6,436 nucleotides of DNA. Source: JAZGAE01 sp036475545 (GTDB lineage: Bacteria > Pseudomonadota > Alphaproteobacteria > DATDPM01). Below the pieces are notes generated by a model. That model worked only from the letters and a program-made list of their open reading frames with translations, ran no database searches and was not told where the DNA came from. Positions 5,833 to 6,436 of this stretch are shown piece after piece; within the stretch, counting starts at the first letter, position 1, and each line of letters opens with the position of its first letter. The stretch lies in the NCBI GenBank assembly GCA_036475545.1, contig JAZGAE010000030.1, positions 1-6,436 of the forward strand, in the 5' to 3' direction. The position numbers were made by a program, and so were the translations under genes.

Positions 5833-6436
5833 CTACAGACCGCCCCCGGCTTTCTTGCCGGGGCCCTCTCCGTGCTCCGCCTGTTCGCTCAAGACCCTGT
5901 CCGCCGGAAACCGAACCGTCGCCACGGTTCCGACGTCGGGCTTGCTTTCGAGCTCGAAGCTGCCGTCATGGGCCTCGATCAGGGATTTGACCAGGGGCAG
6001 GCCGAGGCCGGTGCCCGGATGATCCCGGCCATGCAGGTTGTCGGCTCGGCCGAAGGCGGACATCACGACCGGCATGTCCTGCGGCGCGATGCCTATCCCG
6101 GTATCGCTGACGGCGACGACGAAACTTCCGTCGTGGTCCACGAACGCCCGCATCGCGACGGTGCCGCCCGACGGCGTGAACTTGACCGCATTCGACAGCA
6201 GGTTAATGAGAATCTGCGTGACCATGCGCGCGTCGGCGCGCAACGGCGGGAGATCGTCGGTGATTTCGTCGACGAAGGAGAGCTTTTTGGATTCGATGTC
6301 GTGACGGATGAAGCGGAGCGGCACCTCGGCCACGGTGCGGAAGTCGACGGTTTGATCCCGGGGCCGCAGCTTGCCCGCCTCGGCCTTCGAGAAATCCAGA
6401 ATGTCGTTGATGAGGTCGAGGAGGAGAATGCCGCTG
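5833..6436 (-). CDS. Sensor histidine kinase, C-terminal part (5' end beyond window)
   Basis: Two hundred C-terminal residues are present; the frame is open to the right edge, so the GTG at 6333 is an internal valine and not the start. The first visible residues, LLLDLINDILDFSKAEAGKL (4-23), are the second helix of a HisKA dimerisation domain; the phosphorylated histidine lies outside the window. A complete HATPase_c domain follows: N box ILINLLSNAVKFTP (75-88), G1 box DTGIGIA (111-117), an F-box-like MSAFGRAD (125-132), and G2 box GTGLGLPLVKSL (141-152). The protein ends about 27 residues after the domain in a Gly/Lys-rich tail, with no receiver domain at this end. It is a hybrid-type or PAS-type kinase by HisKA subtype, but signal and partner are unknown. 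It converges on bioA, and no link to biotin is implied. Confidence 0.93.
   Translation of the reverse strand, partial: SGILLLDLINDILDFSKAEAGKLRPRDQTVDFRTVAEVPLRFIRHDIESKKLSFVDEITDDLPPLRADARMVTQILINLLSNAVKFTPSGGTVAMRAFVDHDGSFVVAVSDTGIGIAPQDMPVVMSAFGRADNLHGRDHPGTGLGLPLVKSLIEAHDGSFELESKPDVGTVATVRFPADRVLSEQAEHGEGPGKKAGGGL
5844..5863. terminator. GC-rich hairpin between the converging genes, possible terminator
   Basis: CCCCGGC (5844-5850) and GCCGGGG (5857-5863) form a perfect 7-bp stem around the loop TTTCTT. It lies 34 bases past the bioA stop and inside the last codons of the histidine kinase on the other strand. It could stop transcripts from either side. No T run follows on either strand, so it is not a textbook intrinsic terminator. 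Confidence 0.35.

Noticed and set aside
1..6436. CRISPR arrays, tRNA or rRNA genes, insertion sequences or attachment sites
   Set aside because: No regularly spaced direct repeats, clover-leaf signatures, transposase motifs or terminal inverted repeats were found on reading both strands.

Overview
The window is GC-rich throughout, with strong G/C at third codon positions, apart from a short AT-rich patch near 235-262. It reads as an alphaproteobacterial chromosome. The best marker is the first gene, which closely resembles LdtR, a MarR-type regulator known mainly from Alphaproteobacteria. Genus cannot be read from the sequence; a Rhodospirillales-like organism is only a guess.

Layout. Positions 1-294 hold no convincing gene but contain several inverted repeats, a doubtful 45-codon ORF and, at 235-246, a perfect 12-bp palindrome just upstream of the LdtR-like gene (295-780, +). 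A 220-base gap (781-1000) follows, with two overlapping hairpins and a possible promoter. Next comes a tight biotin operon, all on +: bioF (1001-2218), bioH-like (2215-2886), bioC (2887-3828), bioD (3834-4469) and bioA (4479-5810). Its genes overlap or lie at most 9 bases apart. On the minus strand, converging on bioA with only 22 bases between stop codons, is the C-terminal 200 residues of a sensor histidine kinase (5833-6436) that runs off the right edge.

How the genes work together. BioC methylates a malonyl thioester so that fatty acid synthesis will extend it. The BioH-like esterase removes the methyl group to release pimeloyl-ACP. BioF condenses pimeloyl-ACP with alanine to KAPA, BioA aminates KAPA to DAPA, and BioD closes the ureido ring to give dethiobiotin. 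Only biotin synthase (bioB) is missing from the window. The F-H-C-D order is that of the pseudomonad bioBFHCD operon, without bioB at the head and with bioA added at the tail.

I see no wholly new system here. The points most worth a second look are the palindrome before the LdtR-like gene, the structured bioF leader with an out-of-frame ribosome site and start, and the bioB-less operon with no recognisable BioR or BirA box.
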